This document shows, piece after piece, positions 15,736 through 24,763 of a DNA stretch of 64,000 nt; positions within the stretch are counted from its first letter, which is position 1, and every line of letters begins with the position of its first letter. Below the pieces are notes generated by a model, which was not told where the DNA came from, did not search any database, and was given only the letters and a program-made list of their open reading frames with translations. The position numbers and the translations under genes were made by a program. Source of the DNA: an uncultured Clostridia bacterium (lineage in GTDB: Bacteria; Bacillota; Clostridia; Christensenellales; UBA1242). The stretch lies in the NCBI GenBank assembly GCA_937896905.1, contig CALBOE010000002.1, positions 62,001-126,000 on the forward strand, given 5' to 3'.

Positions 15736-17268
15736 ATGTTAGCAAAAATTTTATCTTTTGGTTTAAATGGAATTTCGGGATACCCTGTTCAAATTGAGTT
15801 GGATATTAACTCTGGTTTGCCAGCTTATGATGTGGTTGGGCTTGCCGACACTGCCATTAAGGAAAGTAAATCTCGTGTTAAGGCTGCAATTAAAAACAGT
15901 GCCTTTAACTACCCAATTAACAAAATTATAGTCAATCTTGCTCCGGCAGACACTAAAAAAGAAGGTAGTATGTACGACCTTCCTATTGCGCTTGCCATTT
16001 TAACCGCTCAGATGGACATTCCGCACCAAGCAATTAAAGATTATGTTGTGTTGGGCGAATTAAGTTTAGATGGCGAAATTAGAAAACTTAATGGTATTAT
16101 GCCAATGTTAATTTCTGCCAAACAGTTGGGTTATAAAAAATTTATAATCCCAAAACACAATGCTGCTGAAGCAGGGTTTATTGATGGCATTGAAGTTTAT
16201 GCAATGGAAAGTTTAAAACAAGCAGTTAAATTTTTAAAAGGCGAAGAAACAGTTGAAAAAGTTAATTGTAAAACCTATGAATCCGCTTTCAAAAAGCATA
16301 ATTACAAGCACGATTTTGCCTATGTTCGTGGGCAAGCAAGTGCAAAAAGGGCAATGGAAATTGCAGCGGCAGGCGGGCATAACATTTTACTTATTGGCCC
16401 ACCTGGGGCGGGAAAAACAATGATGGCTAAGTGTTTTCCTTCAATATTACCAAATTTAACGTTTGAAGAAAGCTTAGAAGTTACCAAAATTCATAGTGTG
16501 GCAGGAGTTTTGGATAGTTCAACAGGCATAGTTATTGAAAGACCATTTAGAACCCCTCACCACACAGCAACATTAATCGCTTTAACGGGTGGCGGAAACA
16601 AAGCAAAACCGGGAGAAATTAGTTTGGCGCACAATGGTGTTTTGTTTTTAGACGAAATGCCAGAATATGCAAGAACCACCATAGAAACCTTGCGTCAACC
16701 AATGGAAGATGGATACATAACTGTTTCAAGGAATGCTTTAACGGTGCAATATCCTGCAAATTTTGTTTTAGTGGCAAGTATGAACCCGTGCCCATGCGGT
16801 TATTACGGAAGCACCACAAAAGAGTGTAAGTGCAGCCCCAACGCAATTCATAACTACCTTTCTAAAATAAGCGGGCCATTGCTAGATAGAATTGATTTGC
16901 ACATTGAAGTTGATAGCATTAGTTATGACGACCTAACAGAAACGAGGTTGGAAGAGCCAAGTTCGGAAATTAAAAAGCGAGTTGATAAAGCAAGGCAACT
17001 GCAACTTGAAAGATTTAAAGATGGCAAAATTTATTCCAACAGCAAAATGGGAGAAAGGGAATTTAAACAGCATTGCACATTAAATAAAGATTGCACAGAT
17101 TTGTTAGAATATGCGTTTAAAAAATTAAACCTTTCCGCAAGGGGATATAATCGCATTTTGAAAGTTGCCAGAACTATTGCGGATCTTGATGGTAAAGAAA
17201 ACATAGAAAAACAACACATATTGGAAGCTATTCAATATCGTTCGTTAGATAAAAAGTATTCGGTGTGA
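15736..17268 (+). CDS. comM: YifB/ComM family Mg-chelatase-like AAA+ ATPase
   Basis: ComM is a hexameric helicase that drives branch migration during natural transformation. The ATG at 15736, after GAAAGAAGG, gives MLAKILSFGLNGISGYPVQI, the family start; a GTG six bases earlier is possible. About 510 residues: N-terminal ATP-dependent protease-like S5 fold, AAA+ core with Walker A (GPPGAGKT, about 218-225) and Walker B (GVLFLDEMPEYAR), then a C-terminal Mg-chelatase region with a cysteine cluster (NPCPCGYYGSTTKECKCSP). It is followed by dprA one base after the stop, so the pair forms a DNA uptake and recombination unit. Confidence 0.93.
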   Translation: MLAKILSFGLNGISGYPVQIELDINSGLPAYDVVGLADTAIKESKSRVKAAIKNSAFNYPINKIIVNLAPADTKKEGSMYDLPIALAILTAQMDIPHQAIKDYVVLGELSLDGEIRKLNGIMPMLISAKQLGYKKFIIPKHNAAEAGFIDGIEVYAMESLKQAVKFLKGEETVEKVNCKTYESAFKKHNYKHDFAYVRGQASAKRAMEIAAAGGHNILLIGPPGAGKTMMAKCFPSILPNLTFEESLEVTKIHSVAGVLDSSTGIVIERPFRTPHHTATLIALTGGGNKAKPGEISLAHNGVLFLDEMPEYARTTIETLRQPMEDGYITVSRNALTVQYPANFVLVASMNPCPCGYYGSTTKECKCSPNAIHNYLSKISGPLLDRIDLHIEVDSISYDDLTETRLEEPSSEIKKRVDKARQLQLERFKDGKIYSNSKMGEREFKQHCTLNKDCTDLLEYAFKKLNLSARGYNRILKVARTIADLDGKENIEKQHILEAIQYRSLDKKYSV

Positions 17269-17269
17269 T

Positions 17270-18352
17270 ATGACAGTTAAAGATAAAAACATTTTGTGGT
17301 TAGACACCTTTGCATTTTTAACCTATCAAAAAAAGATTAAACTTTTAAGCGTTTTTAATGTTGAGCAGGACATTAAAGCGTTTTTCGCATCGAATAGCAA
17401 AATTTATGAAATTTTAACGCAAGATGAAGTGTCTAAAATGCAAGCAGGATTAAACAATGAGTTGCTAGAACGAACCATTCAAGATTATGAAAAGCAAGGC
17501 ATTAAAACAATAACAATTTATAATGAAAACTACCCAACCATTTTAAAGGAAATTCCATCACCGCCGCTTTGCCTATATTGCAAAGGCAACGTTCAACTGC
17601 TAAACACAGAGGCTATTGCAATTGTTGGAACAAGGAAGCCAACAGATTATGGCATTGTTACAACAAAACAGTATGCAAAAGAGTTTTGCGGGAATGATAT
17701 AACAATAATTTCTGGAATGGCAATAGGTGTGGATACAATTGCCCATAAAACTGCATTGGAAGAAAATGGAAATACTATTGCAGTGTTGGCTGGTGGGTTT
17801 AATCACATTTATCCTTTAAGCAATATGCAGTTATTCAACAAATTAACAGAAAACAATCTTGTTATAAGTGAAAACTGCCCAAGTATACTGCCGGCGCTGT
17901 ATCATTTCCCAATAAGAAACCGCATCATTGCAGGTCTTTCTAGGGGTGTTTTAATAACTGAAGCAGGTGCAAAAAGCGGTTCGCTTCACACTGCGAACTA
18001 TGCCAACGATTTTAACAGAGAGGTTTTTTCCGTGCCCGGAAAAATTTCTTCTCCACAATCGGCTGGAACAAATGCAATTATTAAACAAAATATGGCAAAT
18101 ATCACTTTAAGCCCAGAAGATGTTTTAACTAATTTAGGGCTAAAAAATAGCAAACCAGAAAAAAAGTGTTTCGTTCAACTTGACATTAAACACCAACTTG
18201 TATTAAATTATATTCAAACTGAAAAACGAACATTTCAAGAAATTGCCGATGAAACTAAACTTTCGGCACAAGAGTTAAATTCCATTTTGCTGATGCTTGA
18301 AATGGACGGTTTAGTTCTTAAACTTGCAAACAACAGTTACATTTCAGCGTAA
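17270..18352 (+). CDS. dprA: DNA processing protein DprA
   Basis: Loads RecA onto incoming single-stranded DNA in transformation. 360 residues. N-terminal helical domain; Rossmann-like core with AIVGTRKPTDYG, ISGMAIGVDTIAHKTAL, VLAGGFNHIYPLSN, ISENCP and RIIAGLSRGVLITEAGAKSG; C-terminal winged helix from about 300 (HQLVLNYIQTEKRTFQEIADE). It begins one base after comM and precedes topA with the SD AAGGAG. Confidence 0.96.
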   Translation: MTVKDKNILWLDTFAFLTYQKKIKLLSVFNVEQDIKAFFASNSKIYEILTQDEVSKMQAGLNNELLERTIQDYEKQGIKTITIYNENYPTILKEIPSPPLCLYCKGNVQLLNTEAIAIVGTRKPTDYGIVTTKQYAKEFCGNDITIISGMAIGVDTIAHKTALEENGNTIAVLAGGFNHIYPLSNMQLFNKLTENNLVISENCPSILPALYHFPIRNRIIAGLSRGVLITEAGAKSGSLHTANYANDFNREVFSVPGKISSPQSAGTNAIIKQNMANITLSPEDVLTNLGLKNSKPEKKCFVQLDIKHQLVLNYIQTEKRTFQEIADETKLSAQELNSILLMLEMDGLVLKLANNSYISA

Positions 18353-18360
18353 GGAGAATT

Positions 18361-20427
18361 ATGAAGTTAGTATTTATCGAAGGTCCGGGTAAACAATCTA
18401 CCATAGAAAAATATTTAGGCAAAGATTATATTGTTTTCCCAACAAAAGGGCACATTCGAGATTTGGCGGCAAAAAGTTTTGCCATTGATATAGAAAACAA
18501 TTACGAACCTGAATACGAAATTATAGCAGAAAAAAAAGGTTTAGTAGCCAACCTTAAAAAACAGGCTGAAAAAGCGGAAGCCATATACCTTGCAACCGAC
18601 CCGGATAGGGAAGGAGAAGCAATGGCTTGGCACATTGCAACAATAATTGGGTTGCCAGAGGGTGCGGCGGTTAGAACAGCCTTTAATGAAATTAGCAAAA
18701 AAGCGGTTAACGAAAGCATTGCAAATCCAAGACCACTCAACTACGATTTAGTTAATGCTCAACAAGGAAGACGAGTTTTAGATAGAATTATGGGATACAA
18801 ATTAAGTCCTCTTCTTTCAAAAAAAATTCATGGCAAACTGTCGGCTGGGCGTGTTCAAAGTGTTACTTTAAAACTTATTGTTGATAGAGAAAAGGCAATA
18901 TCAAACTTTGTTCCAGAAGAATATTGGAACGTTTTTGCTCACCTAAATAAAGGCGGAGCAGCATTTAAGGCAGAATTGGTGCAATTTGAAGATAAGAAAA
19001 TAGAGCCAACCAGCAAGGAGCAAGTTGATGAGATTCTTGCTAACATAGAAACGGCAGAATTTAAAGTGGAAACGGTTAAAAGGCAGGTTTCTTTTTCAAA
19101 ACCGCTAGCACCATATATAACTAGTACCCTACAACAAGATGCCATCAAAAAACTTAAAATGACCTTGAATTCCTACACTAAATGCGCACAATCGCTATAT
19201 GAAGGTGTTATGATTGCAGGCGAGGGCAAAACTGCGCTTGTAACTTACATTAGAACAGATAGCACACGTGTTAGCACAGATGCGCAATTTATGGCAAGGG
19301 AATATATCCTTTCTAATTATGGTAAGGATTATCACCCAGGCAAATTTAATGAGTTTACAAGCAAAAACACCGCTCAAGACGCTCACGAAGCTATTCGCCC
19401 TATTAATTTAAAATACACTCCAGAATATTTAAAGGGCAAGGTTGAAGACCAATATTTAAAGCTTTACACACTTATTTTTAAACGCTTTGTGGCAAGCCAA
19501 ATGGCTTATGCTAAATACGACACTTTGGCAGTGGATATAACCGCAAATAAGTATAGGTTCCGCTCAACGGGCAGAGCACTTATTTTTGATGGTTACACTA
19601 AGGTGTATAAAGTGCAAGACGATGAAAAGAATGGAATTAACATTCCAGATTTAAACGAAGGAGAAGTTGTTGCAAAAGACAAAATAGAAACACAACAAAA
19701 ATTCACAAAACCACCACAACGTTTTGCGCAGGATACAATTGTTAAGGAAATGGAAGTTCAAGGCATTGGTAGACCATCAACTTACGCTGCAACTGTTATG
19801 ACGTTGTTTAATAGAGAATATATTAAAACGGAAAAAAATTATCTGGTGCCAACCGAACTAGGAGTTCAAGTTACTGAATATTTAGAAGAATATTTCAAAC
19901 ACGAAATGGACGTTAAGTTTACGGCAGAAATGGAACAACAATTAGACGATGTTGAATTAGGAAAGGTTAAATGGCAAGATATTGTTGATAGTTTCTATAA
20001 ACCTTTTGAACAACGCCTAGCTTATGCCAGTGAACAAATGGGGGTTAGCATGCCAAAAGCCCCACCAAAACCAAGTGACATCAAATGCGATAAGTGTGGC
20101 TCTATGATGGTTTATAGAGAGGGTAAATTTGGTACATTCCTAGCTTGCTCTAATTTCCCACAATGCAAAAACACAAAAAATATTAATCAACCTCAAGATT
20201 TAGGAGTTTGCCCAACTTGTGGCGGAGTTGTTAGTGCAAAGCACTCTAAACGCGGAAAACTTTTCTTTGGTTGCGATAACTACCCAAAATGTAATTACGT
20301 TTCTTGGGATTTACCGCTAGAAGAAAAATGCCCAAAATGCAATGAAAGGTTGTTTAAAAAATATAATGCCAAATCAACAACTATTCTATGCAATAATAAG
20401 GGGTGCACCTATGTTAAAGAAAATTAA
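18361..20427 (+). CDS. topA: DNA topoisomerase I (type IA)
   Basis: Relaxes negative supercoils. 688 residues. The toprim start is VFIEGPGKQSTIEKYLG, with Gly-Lys-Gln where ESPAKAKT is usual, but the catalytic Glu is kept; DPDREGEAMAWH completes the toprim. The active-site tyrosine is in VTYIRTDSTR (about residue 295). The C-terminus has three zinc ribbons: CDKCGSM...CSNFPQC, CPTCGGV...CDNYPKC and CPKCNER...CNNKGC. The dprA-topA-trmFO order is conserved. The gene overlaps trmFO by 17 bases. Confidence 0.97.
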   Translation: MKLVFIEGPGKQSTIEKYLGKDYIVFPTKGHIRDLAAKSFAIDIENNYEPEYEIIAEKKGLVANLKKQAEKAEAIYLATDPDREGEAMAWHIATIIGLPEGAAVRTAFNEISKKAVNESIANPRPLNYDLVNAQQGRRVLDRIMGYKLSPLLSKKIHGKLSAGRVQSVTLKLIVDREKAISNFVPEEYWNVFAHLNKGGAAFKAELVQFEDKKIEPTSKEQVDEILANIETAEFKVETVKRQVSFSKPLAPYITSTLQQDAIKKLKMTLNSYTKCAQSLYEGVMIAGEGKTALVTYIRTDSTRVSTDAQFMAREYILSNYGKDYHPGKFNEFTSKNTAQDAHEAIRPINLKYTPEYLKGKVEDQYLKLYTLIFKRFVASQMAYAKYDTLAVDITANKYRFRSTGRALIFDGYTKVYKVQDDEKNGINIPDLNEGEVVAKDKIETQQKFTKPPQRFAQDTIVKEMEVQGIGRPSTYAATVMTLFNREYIKTEKNYLVPTELGVQVTEYLEEYFKHEMDVKFTAEMEQQLDDVELGKVKWQDIVDSFYKPFEQRLAYASEQMGVSMPKAPPKPSDIKCDKCGSMMVYREGKFGTFLACSNFPQCKNTKNINQPQDLGVCPTCGGVVSAKHSKRGKLFFGCDNYPKCNYVSWDLPLEEKCPKCNERLFKKYNAKSTTILCNNKGCTYVKEN

Positions 20428-21721
20428 TATTATTGGTGGCGGCTTGGCGGGAAGCGAAGCTGCATTATATCTTGCCAATTTAGGGCACAAAGTTAATTTG
20501 TACGATATTAAAGGTCAATTTTTAACTCCAGCACATCACAGCAATAACTTTGCTGAAATTGTGTGTAGCAACTCATTAAAAAGCGATGACGAAAACACAG
20601 CGTCTGGCTTGTTTAAAAGGGAACTAACTCAACTTGGCAGCAGCTTGCTAAAGGTGGCATATTCTTGCCGGGTTCCTGCCGGGCAAGCGTTGGCGGTTGA
20701 CCGAGAACTTTTTGCAAGCCGAGTTACCGAACTTATTAAATCAAACAAAAACATAACCATATATTCGCAAGAAGTCGATTCGTTTGAGCAAAACGCAATA
20801 ACAATCCTTGCAACTGGGCCATTAACAACCAACAAAATGTGCAATGCCCTAAAAGAAAAAATTGGGCAGGGTTTTTTGTATTTCTATGACGCAGCTGCGC
20901 CAATTATTGCTGCAAGTTCAATAGATATGAACAAAGCATTTTTTGCTTCTCGTTACGATAAGGGAGACGCAGATTATTTAAACTGTGCAATGGATAAGGA
21001 AGAATATCTAAAATTTTATAATGAACTTATTAATGCAGAAACAGTGCAACTACATTCGTTTGAGAAAAACAACATTTTTGAAAGTTGCATGCCAATAGAA
21101 ATTATGGCAAAGCGAGGAGAAGATTCAATTCGATTTGGCCCACTAAAGCCAGTTGGAATTAGAAATCCACACAAAGAGGGCAAACCATATGCTGTTGTTC
21201 AGCTTAGAAAAGAAAATGAATACGCCACAATGTACAATATGGTTGGGTTTCAAACAAACTTAACCTTCCCAGAACAAAAGCGCATATTTTCGCTTATTCC
21301 AGGGCTTGAAAATGCAGAATTTTTAAGGTATGGTGTTATGCACACCAACAATTTTGTTAATTATCCAAAATGCTTAGATGAATATTCTAGGCTTAAAGTT
21401 AACAATAATATTTTCATAGCGGGCCAACTAAGCGGCGTTGAAGGCTATGTTGAAAGCATTGCAAGTGGGCTTTATTGCGCAATAAACGTGGATAGAATTT
21501 TAAACGGCAAACAGCCAATTACATTTTCTGCAAACACAATTATTGGCGGGCTTTATAACTATCTTGTTAATGCAGACGTTAATCATTTTCAACCAATAAA
21601 TGCAAATTTTGGCATTTTAAACCCAACTAATGAACGGGACAAACAAAAACGTTACGAACAATATAAAATTCGTGCCTTGGCAGAAATGGAACAAAAATCT
21701 AAGGAAATTAAGGAGAGATAA
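20411..21721 (+). CDS. trmFO: tRNA m5U54 methyltransferase TrmFO (folate and FAD dependent)
   Basis: Methylates U54 of tRNA with methylenetetrahydrofolate. Start at 20411, after AAGGGGTG, gives MLKKINIIGGGLAGSEAA with the FAD dinucleotide-binding motif; earlier in-frame starts lie in topA. 436 residues, normal length. Further family motifs: CSNSLKSDDENTASGLFK, SCRVPAGQALAVDRE, GPLKPVGIRNP and YVESIASGLYCAIN. Its stop overlaps the hslV start by one base. Confidence 0.96.
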   Translation: MLKKINIIGGGLAGSEAALYLANLGHKVNLYDIKGQFLTPAHHSNNFAEIVCSNSLKSDDENTASGLFKRELTQLGSSLLKVAYSCRVPAGQALAVDRELFASRVTELIKSNKNITIYSQEVDSFEQNAITILATGPLTTNKMCNALKEKIGQGFLYFYDAAAPIIAASSIDMNKAFFASRYDKGDADYLNCAMDKEEYLKFYNELINAETVQLHSFEKNNIFESCMPIEIMAKRGEDSIRFGPLKPVGIRNPHKEGKPYAVVQLRKENEYATMYNMVGFQTNLTFPEQKRIFSLIPGLENAEFLRYGVMHTNNFVNYPKCLDEYSRLKVNNNIFIAGQLSGVEGYVESIASGLYCAINVDRILNGKQPITFSANTIIGGLYNYLVNADVNHFQPINANFGILNPTNERDKQKRYEQYKIRALAEMEQKSKEIKER

Positions 21722-22254
21722 TGGAACAATTTAGAGGAACAACCATCGTTGCAGTTAAAAAAGATGGAAAAACGGTTATAGCAGGCGATGGCCAAGTAAC
21801 AATGGGGCAACAGGTTATATTTAAGGGCAAAGCGCACAAGGTGCGTAGATTGTTTGACGGCAAAGTTGTTGTTGGGTTTGCCGGTGGCACAGCAGATGCT
21901 TTTGCAATGTGCGAAGAATTTGAAAAAATGCTTAACAAATACAGCGGAAGTTTAATGCGTAGTGGTGTTGAGTTTGCAAAAAGTATTCGTTCGGCAGGGC
22001 GCAACAATGGTGAAGCACTTATGATTGTTGCAGATAAATCCACATTGCTAATTTTAACAAGCGCAGGCGATGTTATTGAGCCAGACGATGGGGTTTGTGC
22101 AATTGGCAGTGGTGGAAACTATGCACTTTCGGCTGCCAAAGCTTTAATTAAAAACACAAACTTAGATGCAAGAGAAATTGCGCTTAAAGCAATGGAAATT
22201 GCAACAGAAATTTGCGTTTTCACAAACGGAAATTATGTTGTGGAGGAGGTGTAG
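21721..22254 (+). CDS. hslV: ATP-dependent protease peptidase subunit HslV
   Basis: Threonine peptidase that forms a double hexamer capped by HslU. 177 residues; the catalytic threonine is in MEQFRGTTIVAV after a short propeptide. Conserved GDGQVTMGQQVIFKG, KVRRL and FAGGTADAFA follow. The start codon overlaps the trmFO stop (TAATG). xerC and codY, which flank hslVU in Bacillus, are absent. Confidence 0.96.
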   Translation: MEQFRGTTIVAVKKDGKTVIAGDGQVTMGQQVIFKGKAHKVRRLFDGKVVVGFAGGTADAFAMCEEFEKMLNKYSGSLMRSGVEFAKSIRSAGRNNGEALMIVADKSTLLILTSAGDVIEPDDGVCAIGSGGNYALSAAKALIKNTNLDAREIALKAMEIATEICVFTNGNYVVEEV

Positions 22255-22258
22255 TTAT

Positions 22259-23566
22259 ATGATGACTTGTAAAGAGATTGTTAACAATTTAGACGGCTAC
22301 ATTATTGGTCAAGCCAAAGCAAAAAGAGCGGTTGCAATTGCACTTCGTAATCGTTATAGAAGAAGCAAACTAACCAAAGAAGTTAGTGACGAAATAACAC
22401 CAAAGAACATCATTTTGAAGGGGCCAACAGGTGTTGGTAAAACTGAAATTGCAAGGCGTCTTGCAAAACTTGTTAACGCACCTTTCGTTAAGGTGGAAGC
22501 AACCAAATACACAGAAGTGGGCTATGTGGGAAGAGATGTTGAAAGCATGGTTAGAGATTTGGTGGAGGCATCTGTTCGTATTGTTCGCCAAGAGCAAATG
22601 GATAAAATTAAAGATAGGGCAAGTGTGGTGGTAGATAAAAAAATAACCGACATTTTGTATCCTTTAAAGAAAGAGCACAAGCCAGAAGGTGTTGACACAG
22701 AAACATTCCGTCATCAGTTTTATGCAGATTATAGGGCTGGCAAGTTTAATAAAGACAGCATAGACATTGACGTTAAAGAACAGCCAAAACAAATTAATAT
22801 GTTAGACGGAATTGGGGCGGAAATTAACATTGGTCAAATTATGGGTGGAATGATTAAGGCTCCACGCAAATTAAAGAAAATGACAGTTGAACGAGCAAAG
22901 GAACTTTTGCTTGAAGAGGAGTGCGAAAAATTAATCGACCCAGATGCACTTAACAAAGAAGCAATTTTCAGGGCAGAACAAGAGGGGATTATTTTCATTG
23001 ACGAAATTGATAAAATAGCAGCAAAGAAAAATCATGGGCAAGATGTTTCACGTGAAGGTGTGCAAAGGGACATTCTTCCAATTGTTGAAGGCAGCGTTGT
23101 CAACACTAAATATGGTGTAGTTCACACAGATTATATCCTATTTATAGCAGCGGGTGCATTCCATATTGCAAGTGTTAGCGACCTTATTCCAGAACTTCAA
23201 GGGCGTTTTCCAATTCAAGTGGAGTTAGACAGTTTGAATAAAGACGACTTTAAAAAGATTTTAACAATTCCGCACAACGCAATAACAAATCAATATCAAC
23301 AACTTTTGAAAGTGGATAATGTTAATTTAATATTTATCGACGAAGCCATAAACACAATTGCAGAACTGGCAGAAACCGAAAACGAAACAAGAGAAAACAT
23401 TGGGGCAAGAAGATTGCAAACCATAATGGAAACATTGCTTGAAGATATTTCCTTTAACGCAAGCGACAACAATCCTATGGTTGATGTTGTTATAGATAAA
23501 CCTTTTGTGCTTAACGCAATGAAAACTGTTATCCACACGCACGACTTTAAAAAGTATGTTTTGTAA
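22259..23566 (+). CDS. hslU: ATP-dependent protease ATPase subunit HslU
   Basis: AAA+ unfoldase that feeds HslV. Start at 22259 with SD GGAGGAGG, 435 residues; the longer in-frame extension lies inside hslV. Walker A GPTGVGKTEIARRLAK (about 54), Walker B IIFIDEIDKIA (about 244), sensor 2 NIGARRLQTIMETLLED. The pore motif lies in KYTEVGYVGRDVE. The terminal HDFKKYVL corresponds to the HslV-activating tail. The intermediate I domain is shorter than in E. coli. Confidence 0.96.
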   Translation: MMTCKEIVNNLDGYIIGQAKAKRAVAIALRNRYRRSKLTKEVSDEITPKNIILKGPTGVGKTEIARRLAKLVNAPFVKVEATKYTEVGYVGRDVESMVRDLVEASVRIVRQEQMDKIKDRASVVVDKKITDILYPLKKEHKPEGVDTETFRHQFYADYRAGKFNKDSIDIDVKEQPKQINMLDGIGAEINIGQIMGGMIKAPRKLKKMTVERAKELLLEEECEKLIDPDALNKEAIFRAEQEGIIFIDEIDKIAAKKNHGQDVSREGVQRDILPIVEGSVVNTKYGVVHTDYILFIAAGAFHIASVSDLIPELQGRFPIQVELDSLNKDDFKKILTIPHNAITNQYQQLLKVDNVNLIFIDEAINTIAELAETENETRENIGARRLQTIMETLLEDISFNASDNNPMVDVVIDKPFVLNAMKTVIHTHDFKKYVL

Positions 23567-23612
23567 TTTAATTAGCTAAACCTTGCAGTTGGGATAATGG
23601 TAAAGGGAGTGT

Positions 23613-24305
23613 ATGGCGCAAAATTTGGAATATTTAAATAGATTTTCTTTAATGCTTAATGAAGAACAGTTAAGCAAAATTTTGCGTGCTAAAATTATTG
23701 TTTTTGGTGTTGGCGGTGTTGGTTCGGCGTTGTGTCACTTTTTGGTTAGAAGTGGAGTTCAAAATTTAGATGTTGTTGATTTCGACACAATTGACGTAAC
23801 CAACGTTAATCGTCAACTTGTTGCAAATCTAAACAATGTTGGCAGGCTTAAAGTGGAAGAATTAAAAGCACAGTTACAAGAAATTAATCCGTATTTAAAC
23901 ATTAACATTTTTCCAATTAAATATAGCCAACAAACTGCAGAACAAATAGATTTGAATAACTATGATATAATTGTAGATTGTATTGACGACATTAAAGCCA
24001 AGCAGCACTTAATTTTGCAGGCAAAGGAATTAAACAAATACATTCTTTGTGCCATGGGTGCAGGCAATAGATTTGAACAAATTCCGCAATTTGAAATTGC
24101 AGATATTAAAAAAACAAGTTACGATGCAATTGCAAAAATTTTAAGAAAGTTTTGTGCGGTGCAGGGCATAAACAAATTAGAAGTGTGCTACACCAAGCAA
24201 AAAGCCATAAAATTTGATTGCAAAACCATTGGAAGTGTGGTATACTATCCGGTAAGTATGGCAACAATTATGTGTGCTAGAATAATTCAAAAAATCATTA
24301 ATTAG
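23613..24305 (+). CDS. tcdA: tRNA threonylcarbamoyladenosine dehydratase (TcdA/HesA family)
   Basis: E1-like adenylating enzyme that cyclises t6A37 in tRNA. 230 residues. Opens YLNRFSLMLNEEQLSKI, then the nucleotide-binding FGVGGVGSALCHFLVRSG (31-48), VDFDTIDVTNVNRQ with the E1 Asp and Arg residues, and DCIDDIKAK. A ThiF or MoeB role is less likely because no sulfur-carrier gene is nearby and the N-terminus fits TcdA. Start ATG after AAAGGGAG. It may be followed in the same transcript by the thioredoxin gene, 11 bases on. Confidence 0.85.
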   Translation: MAQNLEYLNRFSLMLNEEQLSKILRAKIIVFGVGGVGSALCHFLVRSGVQNLDVVDFDTIDVTNVNRQLVANLNNVGRLKVEELKAQLQEINPYLNINIFPIKYSQQTAEQIDLNNYDIIVDCIDDIKAKQHLILQAKELNKYILCAMGAGNRFEQIPQFEIADIKKTSYDAIAKILRKFCAVQGINKLEVCYTKQKAIKFDCKTIGSVVYYPVSMATIMCARIIQKIIN

Positions 24306-24316
24306 GGGAGAGTTAA

Positions 24317-24646
24317 ATGAGAGTTATTAATAGTAACAATTTTGACGAAATAATCAATAGTGAGCAAATGACTGTTGTAGATTTTTCTGCAACTTGGTGT
24401 ATGCCTTGCAGAATGTTAAAACCAATTTTGGAACGTGTGGAAGAAAAATTGCCAGAAATTCCATTCTATAATTTGGATATAGATGACAGCGAAGATATTG
24501 CTAAAAGGTATCGTATTTTTAGTGTTCCAACGGTAGTTTGTTTCCGTGCGGGTAAAAAGATAGACAGCATTGTTGGGCTAAATTCATTCGACGATATGCT
24601 TAACTTTGTTTCTCGTTGCACGTATATGAACCCAAATGAAGATTAA
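24317..24646 (+). CDS. trxA: Thioredoxin with CMPC active site
   Basis: 109-residue thioredoxin fold with VVDFSATWCMPCRMLKP; the redox cysteines are Cys28 and Cys31. Met replaces the usual Gly between them (WCMPC instead of WCGPC), which is expected to shift redox potential or partner choice. The cis-proline region is VPTVVCFRAGK. No reductase gene in the window. A terminator follows directly. Confidence 0.92.
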   Translation: MRVINSNNFDEIINSEQMTVVDFSATWCMPCRMLKPILERVEEKLPEIPFYNLDIDDSEDIAKRYRIFSVPTVVCFRAGKKIDSIVGLNSFDDMLNFVSRCTYMNPNED

Positions 24647-24653
24647 CACATGG

Positions 24654-24678
24654 AAATCGCCTTCTGTGGCGATTTTTT
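24654..24678 (+). terminator. Terminator after thioredoxin gene
   Basis: AAATCGCC (24654-24661) pairs with GGCGATTT (24668-24675), then T run. Confidence 0.88.
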
Positions 24679-24717
24679 CATGCTAAAAATCGTTAGATGT
24701 TTATATAAATATAACTA

Positions 24718-24746
24718 TTGACAAATTTATTAATATGTGCTAAATT
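24718..24746 (+). promoter_or_regulatory. Promoter for iscS
   Basis: TTGACA (24718-24723), 17-bp spacer, TAAATT (24741-24746). No IscR-type palindrome seen beside it. Confidence 0.78.
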
Positions 24747-24763
24747 CAAAGTGGAGAAATTTT

